Positions 1 through 8,200 of a DNA stretch of 12,049 nucleotides are shown here, one piece after another; position 1 is the stretch's first letter, and every line of letters starts with the position of its first letter. The stretch is from NCBI GenBank assembly GCA_947460165.1, contig CANHKH010000058.1, positions 1-12,049 on the forward strand. Direction: 5' to 3'. Made by a program: the position numbers and the translations under genes. Under the pieces are notes generated by a model that was not told the origin of the DNA, did no database searches, and was given only the letters and a program-made list of their open reading frames with translations. The stretch comes from Comamonadaceae bacterium. GTDB taxonomy: Bacteria > Pseudomonadota > Gammaproteobacteria > Burkholderiales > Burkholderiaceae_C.

Positions 1-105
1 CGCATGGCCGCCTGGCAAGGCGCGGCGGCGGCCAGCCAGCAGCTGGCCGATGAGTTTGCGCAATGGCTGCACAAGCCAGATGTGGCGCACATTCAAGCGC
101 TGTAG
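1..105 (+). CDS. C-terminal end of an unidentified protein (partial)
   Basis: Frame 1 is open from the first base to a TAG at 103-105, giving 34 residues that end in QWLHKPDVAHIQAL. The composition (Ala, Gln, Leu, with Asp and Glu) suggests an alpha-helical C-terminus, and codon use matches the high-GC genes downstream. I do not recognise the family from so short a tail. It points the same way as the kinase gene, but 89 bases that are richer in A and T separate them, so the two are probably separate transcription units. Confidence 0.6.
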   Translation, partial: RMAAWQGAAAASQQLADEFAQWLHKPDVAHIQAL

Positions 106-120
106 GTGACCTCTTCAAAG

Positions 121-171
121 ACATTGAACATTCTGACTCCGATGGCGACATTGTTAACATTCCCATGGGAA
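121..171. promoter_or_regulatory. Candidate operator/promoter region upstream of the kinase
   Basis: The gap before the kinase holds a direct repeat, AACATT at 127-132 and again at 156-161, exactly 29 bp apart. Each copy has another ACATT just upstream (121-125 and 148-152). A perfect 12-bp palindrome, TTCCCATGGGAA, occupies 160-171. No good sigma-70 promoter is visible: the TAATTA at 183-188 is poor and lies too close to the start codon. There is no clear Shine-Dalgarno sequence before the ATG at 195, where the upstream bases are A-rich. The repeats suggest regulator binding, possibly autoregulation by the response regulator, but this is inference. Confidence 0.35.
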
Positions 172-194
172 CCCAAAACTTGTAATTAAAAAAC

Positions 195-2105
195 ATGTCC
201 TGTCACCACCCTTGGGCTTCACTTCTGCTGCGCTGCAGGTGTGTGCTTTTGATGGTGTTCGCTCTGTGGGGGGCGACTGCGGTCTTGGCGCAAGACCACA
301 TCCTTGAAAGAGCTGTCTGGACCGATACCACAGGCAGTGCCAGCTTTGAGCAAGCCCGAGCGGCCAGCTACACCCCTTATCTAGGGGTCTTGAGCAAAGG
401 CTTTACCCCAGACGCACAGTGGATTCGCTTGAAAATAGGCGCCGTGCATTCGGGCGGCGCAGACAAACTGGTGCTGCGCATTCGCCCGGTTTTTCTGGAC
501 CACATCACACTTTACGACCCGCTTGAATTGCCGCATGGCAAGGCCGCCCGCACCACAGGCGACCGCACAGCGTTGGCTGCGACTGAATTTGAATCGCTCA
601 ACCACACCTTTGTCATCCCGTCGCAGCCGGTAGCTCGCGATGTTTGGTTGCGCCTGAGCACCAGCAGCACGCAGCTCATGCATGTGGAAGCGCTGACCCC
701 GCGCGACATGCTGCGCCAAGAGCATGTGCTGTGGCTGGCCTATTCAGCCTTGTTGGCGTTTCTTTTTTCTTGTTTGATGTGGGTTTTCCTCGCGTGGCTG
801 AAAGACCATGACCCAGTCAATGGCATTTTTGTCGTGCGCCAAGTGGTGTTGCTGCTGTACACCGCCTGTTACCTGGGCTATCACCGCATTCTCATGGCCG
901 ATTTTGCGGCTCCGAGCACGCAAGACATCTTCTACAACACCCTTGTTCTGTTGACCACGGCTTTTTCTGTGATTTTTGAGTACCGCTTTTTGCAGGAGTA
1001 CAGGTTCCCGGATTGGGGGCGATGGCTCATTCGAGCCCTGCTGCTGGTCAGTGCGGTGGTCATGGTCTTGTTCGCCATGGGTCAGGCACGTTTGGCGTTG
1101 AGCATCAACATGGTGCTCAATGCAGTGGGCTTGATCATCATGTTGGCGGTCGCATTGTGTGTTCGCTTACCACCGTCCGAGCCTGACCAAGCCCATTCGT
1201 ACCAGTTGCCAAAAATTGCGGTGGTCAGCTATTACTTGGTGGTCATCGTCGTGTTGGCCCTGAGCATTTTGTCCAGCTTGGGTGTGTTGCAAGGCACTGT
1301 GGTGTCTATTTATTTGGTGTTGCTTTATGGACTCATCTCTGGCCTGTTCATGACCAGCTTGCTCATCGTGCGCTCTCGCGAGCTCGAACGCATTCGGATT
1401 CAAGTGAGCAACAGCTTGTTTCTCTCGCGCAAACAACTCGCCATTGAAACGCGCCGCCGTCTAGATCAATCTCAGCTGATGGACATGCTGATGCACGAAC
1501 TCAAAACCCCGTTGGCCGTCATTGACCTGGCGCTCAAAGACCACGCCGCCAACGACAAAGCCCAAAGATTTGCGGGCCGCGCCATTGACAACATGAAGAC
1601 CATCCTCAACCGTTGCGTGCAAACCGACCGTCTCGTCGATAGACCTTTTGTCATCAAGGTCCAGCGCTTTGACTTGGCGCAGCAATTGCAACAATGGCTG
1701 CAAGACAACAACCCGGCCCAAGGCCGCATTGCGCTGCAAACCTTGCCATCCGCCTTGGTAGAAACCGACTTGCAATGCATGCAAATCATTGCCAGCAACC
1801 TCATTGAAAACGCCCTCAAATATGGCGACCCCCACCAGCCCGTGCAGGTCAGTCTGCAAAGTCAAACCCATGCAGACGGGCGCAGCGGTTGGAGCCTGCA
1901 GGTGTGCAACGCCCCGGGCGTGGCAGGCCGACCTGATGCTGACAAAGTCTTTGCCAAGTACTACCGCAGCGCCTTCGCACAGCGTCAGTCGGGCACCGGG
2001 CTGGGCTTGTTTTTGTCGCTCAATCTGGCACAGCACATAGGCGCGCAATTGCGCTACTTACCCACAGACTCGCTCATCCAATTTGAACTATGGCTGCCCA
2101 CCTGA
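195..2105 (+). CDS. Membrane sensor histidine kinase, 7TMR-DISM type
   Basis: A 636-aa inner-membrane sensor kinase that should autophosphorylate on histidine and pass the phosphate to the response regulator encoded next. The start at 195 gives a signal peptide of about 32 residues ending in VLA before QDH. Residues 33-175 are an extracytoplasmic beta-rich domain resembling 7TMR-DISM extracellular domain 2. Seven hydrophobic segments follow (roughly 178-201, 213-232, 243-265, 278-296, 300-325, 343-364, 368-394), fitting the 7TM sensing module. A short coiled linker leads to the HisKA domain, with H-box MLMHELKTPL and the phospho-accepting His434. The HATPase_c domain has an N-box (N535 and N539 in SNLIENALKYG), an F-box (VFAKYYR, about 585-591) and a G2 box GTGLGL (600-605). 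The G1 box is odd: CNAPG (571-575) replaces the usual DNGPG, so the expected Asp is Cys571. The 3' end overlaps the regulator by 16 bp. The ligand is unknown; carbohydrates or other small molecules are only general suggestions for this family. Confidence 0.92.
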   Translation: MSCHHPWASLLLRCRCVLLMVFALWGATAVLAQDHILERAVWTDTTGSASFEQARAASYTPYLGVLSKGFTPDAQWIRLKIGAVHSGGADKLVLRIRPVFLDHITLYDPLELPHGKAARTTGDRTALAATEFESLNHTFVIPSQPVARDVWLRLSTSSTQLMHVEALTPRDMLRQEHVLWLAYSALLAFLFSCLMWVFLAWLKDHDPVNGIFVVRQVVLLLYTACYLGYHRILMADFAAPSTQDIFYNTLVLLTTAFSVIFEYRFLQEYRFPDWGRWLIRALLLVSAVVMVLFAMGQARLALSINMVLNAVGLIIMLAVALCVRLPPSEPDQAHSYQLPKIAVVSYYLVVIVVLALSILSSLGVLQGTVVSIYLVLLYGLISGLFMTSLLIVRSRELERIRIQVSNSLFLSRKQLAIETRRRLDQSQLMDMLMHELKTPLAVIDLALKDHAANDKAQRFAGRAIDNMKTILNRCVQTDRLVDRPFVIKVQRFDLAQQLQQWLQDNNPAQGRIALQTLPSALVETDLQCMQIIASNLIENALKYGDPHQPVQVSLQSQTHADGRSGWSLQVCNAPGVAGRPDADKVFAKYYRSAFAQRQSGTGLGLFLSLNLAQHIGAQLRYLPTDSLIQFELWLPT

Positions 2106-2788
2106 GCATCGTTCTTGTCGAAGACAACGACGATTTGCGCGAACTCACCGCCGACGCCCTGCGCGGTGAAGGCCACCATGTGGTCGCGCTCAGTTGTGCC
2201 GAAGAACTTGAAGACCACGCTGCCGTTGCAGCGGCAAACGTTTTTTTGATCGACCTCAACCTGCCCGGTGAAGACGGCTATAGCCTTTCGCGCCGCATCC
2301 GACAGGTGCAGCCTCTAGTAGGCATCATCATCATCTCGGCGCGCTCTGAGCTGCAAGACAAAATCGTGGGCTACGACAGCGGCGCCGACTGGTATTTGCC
2401 CAAGCCCGTGCCTTTTGGTGAACTGTCTGCCGCACTCAAAAGCTTTGCCCGCCGCCACCAAGCGCAACAGGTGGAGTCGGTCACACCCGCAGGCGGTTTG
2501 CGCCTGCAGCAACGAGCTTTGCATGGCCCTGCAGGCAGCGTGCGACTCACGCCAGCCGAAGAAACCTTGCTTATTGCCTTTGCCCGCGCGCCCTCTGGCC
2601 GCCTAGAAAGCTGGCAACTGCTCGAATTGCAAGGCATGGACAGTGCCGAGGCCAGCAAAACCAGCCTCGAAGTGCGCATCACCCGCATGCGTAAAAAGCT
2701 CGCGCAAGCCGGTGCGCAAGGCCACTGCCTTGAATCGATACGCGGCATAGGCTACCAACTCCTCACCCCAGTGCAAGTCATCGCCTGA
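2090..2788 (+). CDS. OmpR-type response regulator, cognate partner of the kinase
   Basis: A 232-aa cytoplasmic DNA-binding response regulator. The receiver domain (about 5-120) has the acidic pair E11/D12, phospho-accepting Asp55 in LIDLNLPG, Ser83 in the switch position and Lys105 in the LPKP loop, so it looks fully competent. The C-terminal half (about 135-228) is a winged-helix Trans_reg_C domain with the typical ending: VRITRMRKKL, then ESIRGIGYQLL. The ATG at 2090 lies inside the end of the kinase gene (16-bp overlap) with no obvious Shine-Dalgarno sequence, which suggests translational coupling. Its DNA-binding half closely resembles the stand-alone winged-helix protein at 3018-3314, so both may bind related sites. 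A T7 run (2241-2247) lies just before the Asp55 codon. Confidence 0.93.
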   Translation: MAAHLSIVLVEDNDDLRELTADALRGEGHHVVALSCAEELEDHAAVAAANVFLIDLNLPGEDGYSLSRRIRQVQPLVGIIIISARSELQDKIVGYDSGADWYLPKPVPFGELSAALKSFARRHQAQQVESVTPAGGLRLQQRALHGPAGSVRLTPAEETLLIAFARAPSGRLESWQLLELQGMDSAEASKTSLEVRITRMRKKLAQAGAQGHCLESIRGIGYQLLTPVQVIA

Positions 2789-2801
2789 CCCACGCAGCAG
2801 T

Positions 2802-2836
2802 CTTGCGCCCTGTGTCATGCAGGGCTGTTTGGCAAG
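2802..2836 (+). terminator. Possible weak terminator hairpin after the two-component operon
   Basis: GCCCTG (2807-2812) and CAGGGC (2820-2825) form a perfect 6-bp stem around a 7-nt loop, 18 bp after the regulator's stop codon. CTTGC (2802-2806) and GCAAG (2832-2836) can extend the stem across a 6-nt bulge. Only TGTTT follows the core stem, so there is no convincing U-tract. It may be an attenuating hairpin or mRNA end protection rather than a full terminator. Confidence 0.3.
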
Positions 2837-2888
2837 TCCATCGCCGCGCTGACGCCACGACCGCAGAGGGCTTTTGCCTTCTTAATCC

Positions 2889-3017
2889 TGCAAATTCCTT
2901 TATTTGCCTTCATTTGTCGTATTTGTGTCGGGAAATTTAACAATTTGAAAGCATTAGAAAGGTTTCTAACAATTCATTTCTTTTAATCGCCAGCATCTTC
3001 AAATACGTCTGCATGCT
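2889..3017 (+). promoter_or_regulatory. AT-rich candidate promoter/operator of the winged-helix-tpsB-tpsA cluster
   Basis: This AT-rich stretch has no coding signal and three layers of repeats. ATTTG occurs at 2902, 2912 and 2921, about one DNA turn apart. TAACAATT occurs at 2938-2945 and 2967-2974, 29 bp apart. A 16-bp inverted repeat, TTAGAAA-GG-TTTCTAA (2954-2969), lies between them and overlaps the second copy. TTTAAT at 2982-2987 fits a -10 hexamer (5 of 6), but no good -35 stands 16-18 bp upstream; that position falls inside the repeats. This would suit an activator-dependent promoter, with the response regulator and the winged-helix protein as natural candidates. Binding is inferred only. 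Confidence 0.45.
2954..2969. repeat. 16-bp inverted repeat, possible operator
   Basis: Perfect 7-bp arms TTAGAAA and TTTCTAA flank a GG centre. The site lies just upstream of the best -10 candidate and between two TAACAATT direct repeats, the place expected for a dimeric regulator. Confidence 0.4.
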
Positions 3018-3314
3018 GTGCTTTCACTTCACAAACTCGATCTGACCGGCCCTGCCGGCAGCGTCCGCATCACGGCCACCGAGGCCACTTTGCTGCAGGC
3101 CTTTGCCCAATCGTCTGATGCGCGGCTCGATTTTTCGCAGGTCGCGCAGTGCATGGGCATTGTTCTGAGCGAAGAGCAAAAATCCAACATCCAGGTGCGC
3201 ATGGTGCGCCTGCGCAAAAAGCTGCACGAAGCAGGCGCTGAAGGCGCTGTGATCGAAGCCATTCGCAACTTTGGATACCAGTTCTTTGACGAACTGGTCA
3301 TCCGCAAGCCTTGA
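3018..3314 (+). CDS. Stand-alone OmpR-type winged-helix DNA-binding protein (no receiver domain)
   Basis: A 98-aa protein that is almost only a Trans_reg_C winged helix. It carries GPAGSVRIT near the N-terminus, the recognition-helix region VRMVRLRKKL, and the wing ending IEAIRNFGYQFF. Hand alignment to the C-terminal half of the response regulator (2090-2788) gives about 41 identities over about 89 ungapped positions, including a shared GPAGSVR and similar DNA around it, so a domain duplication is likely. The start is uncertain: GTG at 3018 is the best in-frame codon, no ATG is in frame back to the stop at 2967, and no Shine-Dalgarno sequence is visible. A CTG at 3009 is a weaker alternative. 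No receiver domain, coiled coil or membrane segment is present, so it cannot be phosphorylated in the usual way. It may compete with or assist the response regulator at the tps promoter. Its stop is 14 bp before the tpsB ATG, implying co-transcription. Confidence 0.8.
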   Translation: MLSLHKLDLTGPAGSVRITATEATLLQAFAQSSDARLDFSQVAQCMGIVLSEEQKSNIQVRMVRLRKKLHEAGAEGAVIEAIRNFGYQFFDELVIRKP

Positions 3315-3328
3315 GCTGGGGCAAGAAC

Positions 3329-5059
3329 ATGCACTCTCAGGCATTCACACCCAAGCGCCTTGGCACCGGCTTGACCGCCTTGCTGTTGTCCCTGCCTGCA
3401 CTGGCCATGGCCGCGCCCGACGCCGGCTCTGTGCTGCAGCAACTCGAAGCGCGGCCCGGTGGCCAGCTGATTGCGCCCAAGCTCAAGACCCCACAAGAGC
3501 CTACCCCGCCAGCCGCTGTCCACAGCGGGCCTGTGGTGCGGGTCAACGCCTTTCGTGTTGAAGGCCAGACCCTGCTCAGCGCCCCAAGCTTGCAGGCTGC
3601 GCTCACGGGCTTTACCGGGCGCGACCTGAGCCTGACCCAGCTGCAAGAAGCGGCCTGGGTCATCGTGCAGACCTACCGCAGCGCAGGCTGGCTGGTGAAC
3701 GCCTTGGTGCCCCAGCAAGAAATTGAAGGCGGCGTGGTCACTTTGCGTGTGGTCGAAGCCCGACTGGGCCAAGTGCGCATCGACATGCCCGATGGCAAGC
3801 TGCCGCGCGAGCGCATACAGGCCATGGCCGACGCGCAGCTGGTGACGGGGCAAGCCGTCAATTTGCATCAGCTTGACCGCTTGCTGCTCTTGCTTGACGA
3901 CATGCCGGGCGTGGTGGCCACCGCATCCTTTGCCGAAGGCGCCCAAACCGGCACCACCGACGTGCGCATCGCCTTGGGCCAGGGCAAAGCATTTGGCCTC
4001 AACATCACGGCTGACAACGCAGGCTCGGTCTCCACCGGTGCCGACCGCCTCAGCGCCAGCGTCTGGCTCAACAATGCCGGCGGCTGGGGCGATGCCTTGC
4101 AACTGCAAGCGGTGGCCACTGAAGGCAGCCGTTACGGCCGCGTGGCCTACACGCTGCCCGTGGGCCTGCAAGGTGTGCGCGCCGGTTTGCATGCGTCTGA
4201 CATGCGCTACCACCTGGTGGGCAGTTTTGCCGCGCTGCAAGCCAGCGGCTCGGCCCAAAGCTGGGGCGCAGACCTCACGGCCCCCCTCATTCGCCAGCCC
4301 GAGCGCAACCTGAGCGCACAGCTGACCACAGACCACAAACGCTTTGACAACCAGGCCTTGGCCAACATGGGGGCCACAGACCCCACCACTGTCTCGCATT
4401 ACACGCTGGACGTGGTGCGCGCCGGTCTCACGGGCAACTGGCTGGACCAGTGGGCAAGCGTTGCCCAAAACACCGTCAGCCTGCAGGCCAGCCGCGGCCA
4501 ACTCAAACTGGACAACTCACCCCATGCAGCCGCAGACGCCAACGCGGCCCACACGGCGGGGGCCTTCAGCAAGCTCAACGCCAACTACAAGCGCGAGCAA
4601 AGCCTCACCGGTCAAACCAGTGCCTACCTGCAAGCGGGCGCGCAATGGGCCAGTCGCAACCTCGATTCGTCCGAAAAGCTCTACCTGGGCGGCGCCAGCG
4701 GCATTCGGGCCTACCCCAGCAGCGAGGCCGGCGGCACCACGGGTGCCACGGTCACCATCGGGCTCAAGCACCGCCTCAATGGGGACTTTACCCTCAGCCC
4801 CTTTGTCGACTGGGGCCGCATCCACGTTTACAAAAACAATCGCAATGCGGCGGGGAGCGAGCTGACCGCCACCAATGCCCAAACCTTGCAAGGCACGGGC
4901 CTGAGCCTGAGCTGGCGCAGCCTGCAAGGGCACGAACTCTCGGCCACCTGGAGCCGCCGACAAGGCAGCAACCCCAGCGCCAACCCCAGCACCGGCGCCG
5001 ACAGCGACGGCACCCGCACCCTGCACCGTGTGTGGCTGTCTGCCGCGCTGAACTTCTGA
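3329..5059 (+). CDS. TpsB outer-membrane transporter (ShlB/FhaC/HecB family)
   Basis: A 576-aa outer-membrane pore of a two-partner (type Vb) secretion system that exports the TpsA protein encoded next. I chose the ATG at 3329 over the upstream in-frame TTG at 3311: it follows a GGGGCAAG purine stretch and begins a clean signal peptide (hydrophobic core LTALLLSLPALAMA, likely cleaved before APDAG). After a linker of about 40 residues come two POTRA domains (about 69-145 and 146-215; note YRSAGWLVNALVPQQEI and VEARLGQVRID). A 16-strand beta-barrel follows to the end (about 222-576). The L6 loop motif GIRAYP, with Arg460, corresponds to the VRGY/F motif of FhaC whose Arg is needed for secretion. 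The protein ends in Phe (VWLSAALNF), as expected of a BAM substrate. Its length is typical of the family. Confidence 0.93.
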   Translation: MHSQAFTPKRLGTGLTALLLSLPALAMAAPDAGSVLQQLEARPGGQLIAPKLKTPQEPTPPAAVHSGPVVRVNAFRVEGQTLLSAPSLQAALTGFTGRDLSLTQLQEAAWVIVQTYRSAGWLVNALVPQQEIEGGVVTLRVVEARLGQVRIDMPDGKLPRERIQAMADAQLVTGQAVNLHQLDRLLLLLDDMPGVVATASFAEGAQTGTTDVRIALGQGKAFGLNITADNAGSVSTGADRLSASVWLNNAGGWGDALQLQAVATEGSRYGRVAYTLPVGLQGVRAGLHASDMRYHLVGSFAALQASGSAQSWGADLTAPLIRQPERNLSAQLTTDHKRFDNQALANMGATDPTTVSHYTLDVVRAGLTGNWLDQWASVAQNTVSLQASRGQLKLDNSPHAAADANAAHTAGAFSKLNANYKREQSLTGQTSAYLQAGAQWASRNLDSSEKLYLGGASGIRAYPSSEAGGTTGATVTIGLKHRLNGDFTLSPFVDWGRIHVYKNNRNAAGSELTATNAQTLQGTGLSLSWRSLQGHELSATWSRRQGSNPSANPSTGADSDGTRTLHRVWLSAALNF

Positions 5060-5069
5060 TTTAGCTTCT

Positions 5070-5246
5070 ATGAACCACGTCTACCGCCTCAAACGATCAG
5101 GCCGCACCCAGCAACTGCAGGCCGTGCCCGAAAACGCACGCAGCGCCAGCAAGGGCTCAGCCAGCACCGGTAACACCTTGGCCCAAACCGTGGGCGGCAC
5201 GCTGGCCAGCTTTGCACTGAGCGGCTTGGCCGGCATGGCCTATGCA
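5070..5246 (+). other. Extended signal peptide (ESPR plus Sec signal) of TpsA
   Basis: Residues 1-29 (MNHVYRLKRSGR, then AVPENARS and KG) resemble the extended signal peptide region of large type V proteins, which normally starts MNKxYRxxWN. The Trp/Asn part is replaced here by KRSG. Residues 30-59 form the usual hydrophobic Sec signal, with a probable cut after AYA and before QQAPPP. ESPRs are thought to slow inner-membrane export of very large passengers. Confidence 0.8.
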
Positions 5247-8200
5247 CAACAAGCGCCCCCGCCCACACCACCAGCGGCCAAGCAACTGCCCCAAGGCGGC
5301 GTGGTCACCCGCGGCAGCGCCAACATCCACACCAGCACCACGCCAGCGGGCAACGCACAGCTGACGGTGAACCAATCCAGCAACCGCGCCGTGATCGAAT
5401 GGGCCAGCTTCAACGTGGGCAGCCAAGCCAAGGTGCAGTTCAAGCAACCCAGCAGCAGCGCGGTGGTGCTCAACAACATCCTGGGCCACAACGCCAGCCA
5501 AATCTACGGCCAGATCAGTGCCAACGGGCAAGTGTTTCTGAGCAACCCCAACGGCGTGTACTTCTCGCCCACGGCGCAGGTCAACGTGGGCGCCCTGGTG
5601 GCCACCACGGGCAGGGCCAACGCCGACGAATTCATGGCTGGCAAAACCACCTTCAACCGGGGCGCAAGCACAGGCAGCGTGGTCAACCAAGGCCAACTCA
5701 CGTCCGCCGCAGGTGGCTACATTGCGCTGCTGGCCCCCGAGGTGCGCAACCAAGGCGTGGTCATTGCCCAGGCAGGCACGGTGGCCTTGGCCTCGGGCGA
5801 GGCCATCACGCTCAACTTCAACAACGCGGGCACGGGTCTGGCCGGCATCACCACCACAGCCCAAGCCATTGCGGCCTTGGTGGAAAACCGCAGCGCCGTG
5901 CTGGCCGAAGGGGGGCAGATCATCTTGTCGGCCCATGCGCTGGCCAGCTTGCAAGGCTCTGTGGTCAAGAACAGTGGGCAGCTGAGCGCCACCAGTTTGA
6001 GCACCCAGGGCGGCAAGATTGTGCTGTTGGGCGACAGCATCGAGCTGACGGGCACCAGCCACATTGAAGCGAGTGGCGCCACAGGCGGCGGCACGGTGCT
6101 GGTGGGCGGCGACTGGCAAGGCAGCGGTGACACGCGCCAGGCCACGCGGGTGACGATGGCGCCAGGCGCGAGCATAGCGGCCAACGCCACACAACAGGGT
6201 GACGGCGGCAAGGTGGTGCTGTGGAGCGATGTGCACAACCCACTGAGCGTCACGCAGCTGGAGGGCCGCATCGAGGCGAAGGCGGCGGGCAGCGGCAGCG
6301 GCGGGCAGGTGGAAACATCAGGGGCCACGCTGACAATTGGACCGGCCACACAGGTCAACACCCTGGCCCCACAGGGCACCAACGGCCAGTGGCTGCTGGA
6401 CCCGGCCAACATCACCATCAGCGCGGGCGCAGACTCTGGAGCCACCAACACCAGCGGCACATTCAGCCCCAACAGCTCGGTTGCAACATCGGTCATCCAT
6501 ACCGCGACCATTCAGTCGGCTTTGTCCGCTGGCAACGTCACCATCAGCACCACCAACACCGGCACCGCGGGCACTGAGCTTGGAAACATCGTGGTCAACG
6601 ACAGCCTCAGCTGGAGCCTGAACACGCTGACGCTGAACGCGCACAACAACGTCACCATCAACAAGACCATGACCTTGACGGGTGTGGCCGGCTTGTCGGT
6701 TCAGTACGGGCAGCAAAGTGCCTCGGCCACAGGCAACAACGCCCTGTTCACGGTCAACGCGCCTGTCAATATTGCCAGCACCGGCAGCTTTGCCACCAAG
6801 CTGGGCAGCGGTGTGGGCAGCGTGTCCACCAGCTACACCATCGTCAACAGCCTGGGCGCCGCCGGCGATGCCACCACAGCCCCCGCCAGCCCCACGCTGC
6901 AGGGCATGGCCAGAGCGGCGGTCGCTGCCAACTCGTTTGTGCTGGGCTCGGACATTGATGCCACGGGCACCTCGTCTTGGAACAGCAACAGTGGCTTCAC
7001 GCCCATTGGCAACAACACCACCGCCTTCAGCGGCACGTTCAATGGCCTGGGCCACACCATCACGGGACTCACGGTTGCGGCGGCTGCGTCGAACTACCAA
7101 GGCCTTTTTGGCAAAAGCACGGGCTCGATTGCCAACGTGACGCTCACTGGCGCTTCGGTCAGCGGCAGCACTTATGTGGGTGCCTTGGCGGGCTATGGCG
7201 CGGACTTCTACAACGTTCGAATTCTGGGGGGCAGTGTCACCGGCGCTGCCTACGTGGGCGGTATGGCCGGCTATGCCAGCAGCAGCGTCAGCACGGCCAA
7301 CACCAGTGCGGCGGTCAACGGGGTCGATGCTGCAAACACGCCGGCGCGCTTTATCGGTGGCTTGCTGGGTGCGGGCGCGGGCGCAGTGAACAACGCCATC
7401 AGTTCGGGGGCCGTGACGGCGACCAACGCCAACGCCGCGTTAGCCACCGGCAGCAGTGCCTTGACCTCCGTGTCCCTGGGCACCTTGCACAGCGTGGGTG
7501 GTTTGATCGGCCAGTTGGCGCCCAGTGGGGACATGAGCTTGGCCAACAACGTCAGTACCGGCCCTGTGACGGTGACAACAGCGGCCAGCACCTGCGCAGT
7601 GAACTATTGCATTTCGAATGTGGGGGGCTTGATCGGTACTTTGGGTGGCAGCCCCAATTCGACCGCTGCCAATTGGCGTGTGACCCTGAGCGACAGCAGC
7701 ACCAGCGGCCATGTCAGTGTGTCCAGCACCACGTCTGCGAGCATGTCAAGCCACCTGACCAATATCGCCAACAACACGGGCGGCATGATTGGCCGGATAG
7801 GCAACATTGGTTCGGGGCTGATCTTCAATGGTGACCTCACGCTGACCAATTTGTCCACGTCCGGGAACGTCAGCGGGTACAGCGGGGTAGGCGGCTTGGT
7901 GGGATACAGCCATGTGGCGGGTGGTACTGCCGGCGCCAATGTCTTTAGCAATCTCTCGGCCACGGGCAACATCACTGGTTATGGCGCTACCGCACTGGTG
8001 GCTATGCCGAGCTTGAATCCGGGTTTCGAGTCAAAGGGTTTGGGGGGCCTGTTTGCTGCCAGCGAAGGCGCCAAGGCCGGTCAAATTCAAAACAGCTTTT
8101 ATTCTGGAGACATTGTTTCCAATGGGGGAGGCTACATCGGTGGTCTGGTAGGGGCAGCAAGGGGGCAGATCACGAATTCTTATGCCACGGGCACGATCAC

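Noticed and set aside
2831..2890. Remnant of a receiver domain upstream of the winged-helix protein
   Set aside because: No receiver motif is visible in any frame of 2789-3017, and the winged-helix frame is closed by a stop at 2967.
3013..3045. Ten-codon ATG frame overlapping the start of the winged-helix gene, a possible leader peptide
   Set aside because: It has no ribosome binding site and no attenuator-like feature. Such a short frame is expected by chance.
3311..3331. TTG at 3311 as the tpsB start
   Set aside because: The ATG at 3329 follows a purine-rich stretch and gives a standard signal peptide. The TTG would overlap the preceding stop codon and add six residues with no family support.
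3029..4501. Long open frame on the minus strand (490 codons)
   Set aside because: It lies opposite tpsB and the winged-helix gene, both with clear homology features. It has no recognisable domain, and its composition is that of a frame shadow in high-GC DNA.
5157..6236. Long open frame on the minus strand (359 codons), and another at 5717-6511
   Set aside because: Both lie opposite the TPS domain and beta-helix part of tpsA, whose protein motifs are unmistakable. The minus-strand products are His/Ala/Gly-rich with no domain.
6977..7834. Plus-strand open frame in another phase (285 codons) inside tpsA
   Set aside because: Its product is rich in Gln, His and Cys with no domain, while the tpsA frame gives regular GLUG repeats over the same bases.
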